Positions 6,528 to 8,067 of a DNA stretch of 8,067 nucleotides are shown here, in pieces. A program made the position numbers and the translations under genes. Position 1 is the stretch's first letter. Every line of letters begins with the position of its first letter. The notes under the pieces are model-generated. The model worked only from the letters and a program-made list of their open reading frames with translations. It was not told where the DNA came from and ran no database searches. Source of the DNA: Lawsonibacter sp. (GTDB lineage Bacteria; Bacillota; Clostridia; Oscillospirales; Oscillospiraceae); NCBI GenBank assembly GCA_022793355.1, contig JAAWCR010000097.1:1-8067 (forward strand). The letters are read 5' to 3'.

Positions 6528-7235
6528 TCAAATGGTCCACTCGCCGTGGACAACGCCGACCAGATACCAGCGATCCCCCTCGGCCTGAAATACCAGCTTG
6601 AGGGAGGACCAGTCCAGGCCGTCGTTCACCGGGTCGGCGCTGGGAAAGCTGAAGTCTACAAAGCGGCAGCCGGGGTAGGCCTCAGCCAGATTTTCCAGGG
6701 CGTTGCCCCCAGTCATGATGCGGTCCACCCCGATCTCCGGGACCAGGGTGTAATCCTTGTCGAACACGTAGCGTTCAAAGTATTGGGCGACGGTCATCTG
6801 GATAGGGTTGCCCCGGCCGTCCTCAAAGCCCCAGGTATATATGTTCTGGTCCTGGGCAAGGGCCTTGACCTGGTCGGCGGTGAAGGTCAGGTCGCTGTCC
6901 GGATCCACGGTGGAGTAGGGGGTAAAGGTAACGCCCCGGTCCGGATGGACGTAGGCGGCCAGCGTGCCCCAGCTGCGCTGCTGGATGGCCCGGGTCACGG
7001 CACAGGCGGAGTTGAGCAGGGGAAAGTTGTCCGCCGTGTCCAGGGGCTCCTGGTTTTTGGACGAGGAGGCGGACGCAGAGCCCTCGGGCGCGTTGGGGAG
7101 GGGATCCGGAGCGGGGATGGTGGGGCTCATAAGGGGCGGGGCGTCCTCGCCCCACAGGTCGATGGGCAGCAGAACGCCCACCAGCAGACCAATAACCAGG
7201 CAGAGGACACAGGGGAAAATCAAAAAACGTTTCAA
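6528..7235 (-). CDS. conserved membrane-anchored protein of unknown function, first gene of the trk operon
   Basis: This is a single-pass protein of 235 residues. A short basic N-terminus (MKRF) precedes one TM helix (about 4-25). A Pro/Ser-rich linker with low complexity follows (about 32-65), then a globular domain outside the membrane (about 70-235). There is no lipobox cysteine after the helix, so it is anchored rather than lipidated. The domain matches a conserved Firmicutes hypothetical family that I recognise only by pattern: YVHPDRGVTFTPY (95-107), YTWGFEDGRGNPI (133-145), YFERYVFDKDY (152-162), LDWSSLKLVF (207-216) and WYLVGVVHGEWTI (223-235). I know no function for it; an NTF2-like alpha/beta fold is only a guess. 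The start is TTG 7235, 8 nt after the perfect SD AAGGAGG. The frame is open for 95 more codons upstream, but these lie in the leader and promoter and do not look like protein. Sharing a promoter with trkA-trkH suggests a link to K+ or osmotic homeostasis. Confidence 0.85.
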   Translation of the reverse strand: MKRFLIFPCVLCLVIGLLVGVLLPIDLWGEDAPPLMSPTIPAPDPLPNAPEGSASASSSKNQEPLDTADNFPLLNSACAVTRAIQQRSWGTLAAYVHPDRGVTFTPYSTVDPDSDLTFTADQVKALAQDQNIYTWGFEDGRGNPIQMTVAQYFERYVFDKDYTLVPEIGVDRIMTGGNALENLAEAYPGCRFVDFSFPSADPVNDGLDWSSLKLVFQAEGDRWYLVGVVHGEWTI

Positions 7236-7243
7236 ACGCACGG

Positions 7244-7250
7244 CCTCCTT
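7244..7250 (-). promoter_or_regulatory. ribosome binding site that decides the TTG start of the first trk-operon gene
   Basis: AAGGAGG lies 8 nt before TTG 7235-7233 and only 2 nt before an in-frame GTG (7241-7239). The spacing favours TTG. Confidence 0.75.
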
Positions 7251-7259
7251 GATGAGTCG

Positions 7260-7402
7260 GGCCTTGTTTGTTCCATGGCAAAATACCCAAGGGACGGTTT
7301 TCGCCGGACAAGGCAAATTTTCGCGGACATAGGGTCGTATGGCACGAAACAGGGCGGAAAAGCCCCGCCGTCTGGTCGCTTTGCCATCGTTCAAACAAGG
7401 CC
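7260..7402. repeat. imperfect inverted repeat in the trk leader
   Basis: Positions 7260-7270 (GGCCTTGTTTG) are the exact reverse complement of 7392-7402, and 7275-7282 (ATGGCAAA) of 7380-7387. Between these blocks only one of four positions matches. The arms enclose about 97 bp. No flanking target duplication was found, so a miniature transposable element is less likely than an RNA structure. Confidence 0.75.
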
Positions 7403-7434
7403 TGGAGCGGATAACGAAATCTTTACACCCCCAC

Positions 7435-7463
7435 ATTATAGTACAAAGCGGGGAAAAGGTCAA
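7435..7463 (-). promoter_or_regulatory. sigma-A-type promoter of the trk operon
   Basis: On the minus strand, TTGACC (-35, 7458-7463) and a perfect TATAAT (-10, 7435-7440) are separated by exactly 17 bp. This is the best promoter in the window. The expected start is near 7428. Confidence 0.88.
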
Positions 7464-7484
7464 GGGAAAGGAGGGGCGGACACC

Positions 7485-7513
7485 TTGAAAGGCGGGGAGC
7501 ATTGTGGTAAAAT
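7485..7513 (+). promoter_or_regulatory. sigma-A-type promoter of the uridine phosphorylase gene
   Basis: TTGAAA (7485-7490) and TAAAAT (7508-7513) are 17 bp apart. The start should fall near 7520, giving a leader of about 26 nt. A small dyad, ACATA-TTC-TATGT (7517-7529), covers the start and could bind a repressor. The -35 box is 21 bp from the -35 box of the divergent trk promoter. Confidence 0.8.
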
Positions 7514-7545
7514 AGTACATATTCTATGTGAAAGGGGCTGCTTTT

Positions 7546-8067
7546 ATGAACGAACAGGAGCGGGAGCGACAATTTCATATCCAGTGCGCCAGGGGCGAGG
7601 CGGGGGGTTACTGCATCCTGCCTGGGGATCCGGGCCGGTGCGAAGCCATTGCCAGACACTTTGACAACCCGGTTCACGTCCAGACCAACCGGGAGTATGT
7701 GACCTATACCGGGACCCTCCTGGGGGAGCCGGTGAGCGTGGTGTCCACGGGGATCGGGGGCCCCTCCGCCGCCATCGCCATGGAGGAGCTGGCGAATATC
7801 GGCGTCCATACCTTCGTCCGGGTGGGCACCTGCGGGGGGATTGACCTGTCCGTTCAGAGCGGCGACGTGGTGGTGGCCACCGGAGCGGTGCGCATGGAGG
7901 GGACAAGCCGGGAGTACGCCCCCGTCGAGTGGCCCGCCGTGCCCGACTTCACGGTGGCCTGCGCTCTGGTAGAGGCCTGTAAAAATCTGGGCTACCCCTG
8001 GCACGCCGGGGTGGTCCAGTGCAAGGACTCCTTCTACGGCCAGCACTCCCCGGCCCGGATGCCGGTG
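7546..8067 (+). CDS. udp: uridine phosphorylase, 3' end beyond the window
   Basis: This enzyme splits uridine with phosphate to uracil and ribose-1-phosphate in cytosolic pyrimidine salvage. The 174 codons present cover about two thirds of a family of roughly 250-260 residues. Visible motifs of the nucleoside phosphorylase (PNP_UDP_1) family are LPGDPGRCE (25-33, phosphate site, R31), NREYVTYTG (48-56), VVSTGIGGPSAAIAMEEL (65-82) and VRVGTCGGI (91-99, phosphate-binding R92). QCKDSFYGQHSPARMPV (158-174) is a substrate-side block that I associate with clostridial uridine phosphorylases rather than with purine enzymes. ATG 7546 has an SD, GAAAGGGG, 8 nt upstream and its own promoter. The remaining C-terminus is outside the window, so nucleoside specificity rests on overall resemblance. 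Confidence 0.92.
   Translation, partial: MNEQERERQFHIQCARGEAGGYCILPGDPGRCEAIARHFDNPVHVQTNREYVTYTGTLLGEPVSVVSTGIGGPSAAIAMEELANIGVHTFVRVGTCGGIDLSVQSGDVVVATGAVRMEGTSREYAPVEWPAVPDFTVACALVEACKNLGYPWHAGVVQCKDSFYGQHSPARMPV

Larger units (their letters stand above)
7236..7428 (-). ncRNA. structured 5' leader of the trk operon, candidate cis-regulatory RNA
   Basis: The predicted transcript start is about 190 nt upstream of the first start codon. Arm A (minus strand 7402-7380, GGCCTTGTTTG, four bases, then ATGGCAAA) pairs with arm D (7282-7260) through 11 bp, a mostly mismatched 4-nt step and 8 bp. The ATGGCA of arm A can instead pair with TGCCAT at 7344-7339. That pairing closes a long central hairpin continued by CGA/TCG, CAG/CTG and GGCGG/CCGCC (7347-7378). 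A middle element C, GCCTTGT (7314-7308), can pair with the ACAAGGC of arm D or partly with the CAAGG at the ribosome site. The pairings exclude one another. No U-run follows any hairpin, so control of translation is more likely than termination. It does not resemble the ydaO, M-box, T-box or c-di-GMP motifs as I remember them. Confidence 0.5.

Noticed and set aside
7260..7402. Miniature inverted-repeat transposable element
   Set aside because: The arms are of suitable length, but I found no flanking target duplication. The repeat lies exactly between a promoter and a ribosome site, which fits a leader RNA better. A genome search for other copies would settle it.
7236..7428. Known c-di-AMP (ydaO), magnesium (M-box), T-box or c-di-GMP leader
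   Set aside because: The conserved core sequences of these classes, as I remember them, are not present. A covariance-model scan was not possible here.
7236..7520. N-terminal extension of the anchored protein to an ATG at 7520
   Set aside because: The extra 95 codons would start upstream of the trk promoter and cover the structured leader, and they do not look like protein. The SD and TM helix place the start at TTG 7235.
6069..7664. Long plus-strand open frame across trkA, the anchored protein and the leader (531 codons)
   Set aside because: It has no family features and runs through the trk promoter and into the uridine phosphorylase gene in another frame. It is a by-product of high GC content.
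1..8067. CRISPR array, tRNA or rRNA genes
   Set aside because: I saw no regularly spaced repeats, no tRNA cloverleaf with a T-loop motif, and no ribosomal RNA stretch on either strand.

Overview
The window is GC-rich bacterial DNA with a strong preference for G or C at third codon positions. The proteins look like those of gut Clostridia, probably Oscillospiraceae (Flavonifractor or Lawsonibacter relatives). The supporting signs are a Firmicutes-type CofE-like ligase, a clostridial uridine phosphorylase, purine-rich Shine-Dalgarno (SD) sequences and sigma-A-type promoters. The genus is an inference; nothing here fixes it.

Positions 1-1213 (plus strand) look scarred. An AT-rich stretch of about 90 bp meets the middle of a coenzyme F420-0:L-glutamate ligase-like gene that has lost its 5' third. 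That gene ends at a textbook terminator (873-902). Just beyond lies a decayed serine recombinase, with a piece of the catalytic domain and the C-terminal helix-turn-helix in different frames. From 1214 to 7235 every gene is on the minus strand: a chemoreceptor with a zinc-binding CZB-like sensor domain and its own promoter, an Rrf2-family regulator with four clustered cysteines, and a potassium-uptake operon. Read in the direction of transcription, the operon is a membrane-anchored conserved protein of unknown function, then trkA, then trkH. trkA and trkH overlap by 4 bp.

The gap from 7236 to 7545 is the most interesting stretch. It holds two back-to-back divergent promoters. One drives a uridine phosphorylase gene that runs off the right edge. 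The other drives the trk operon through a leader of about 190 nt with long inverted repeats. The leader arms can pair in mutually exclusive ways and end at a strong SD in front of a TTG start. It looks like a cis-regulatory RNA, and I could not match it from memory to a known riboswitch class.

Functionally, TrkH is the K+-translocating membrane subunit and TrkA its nucleotide-binding RCK gate, and the anchored protein is co-transcribed with them. The chemoreceptor, the Rrf2 regulator and the uridine phosphorylase appear to be independent transcription units.
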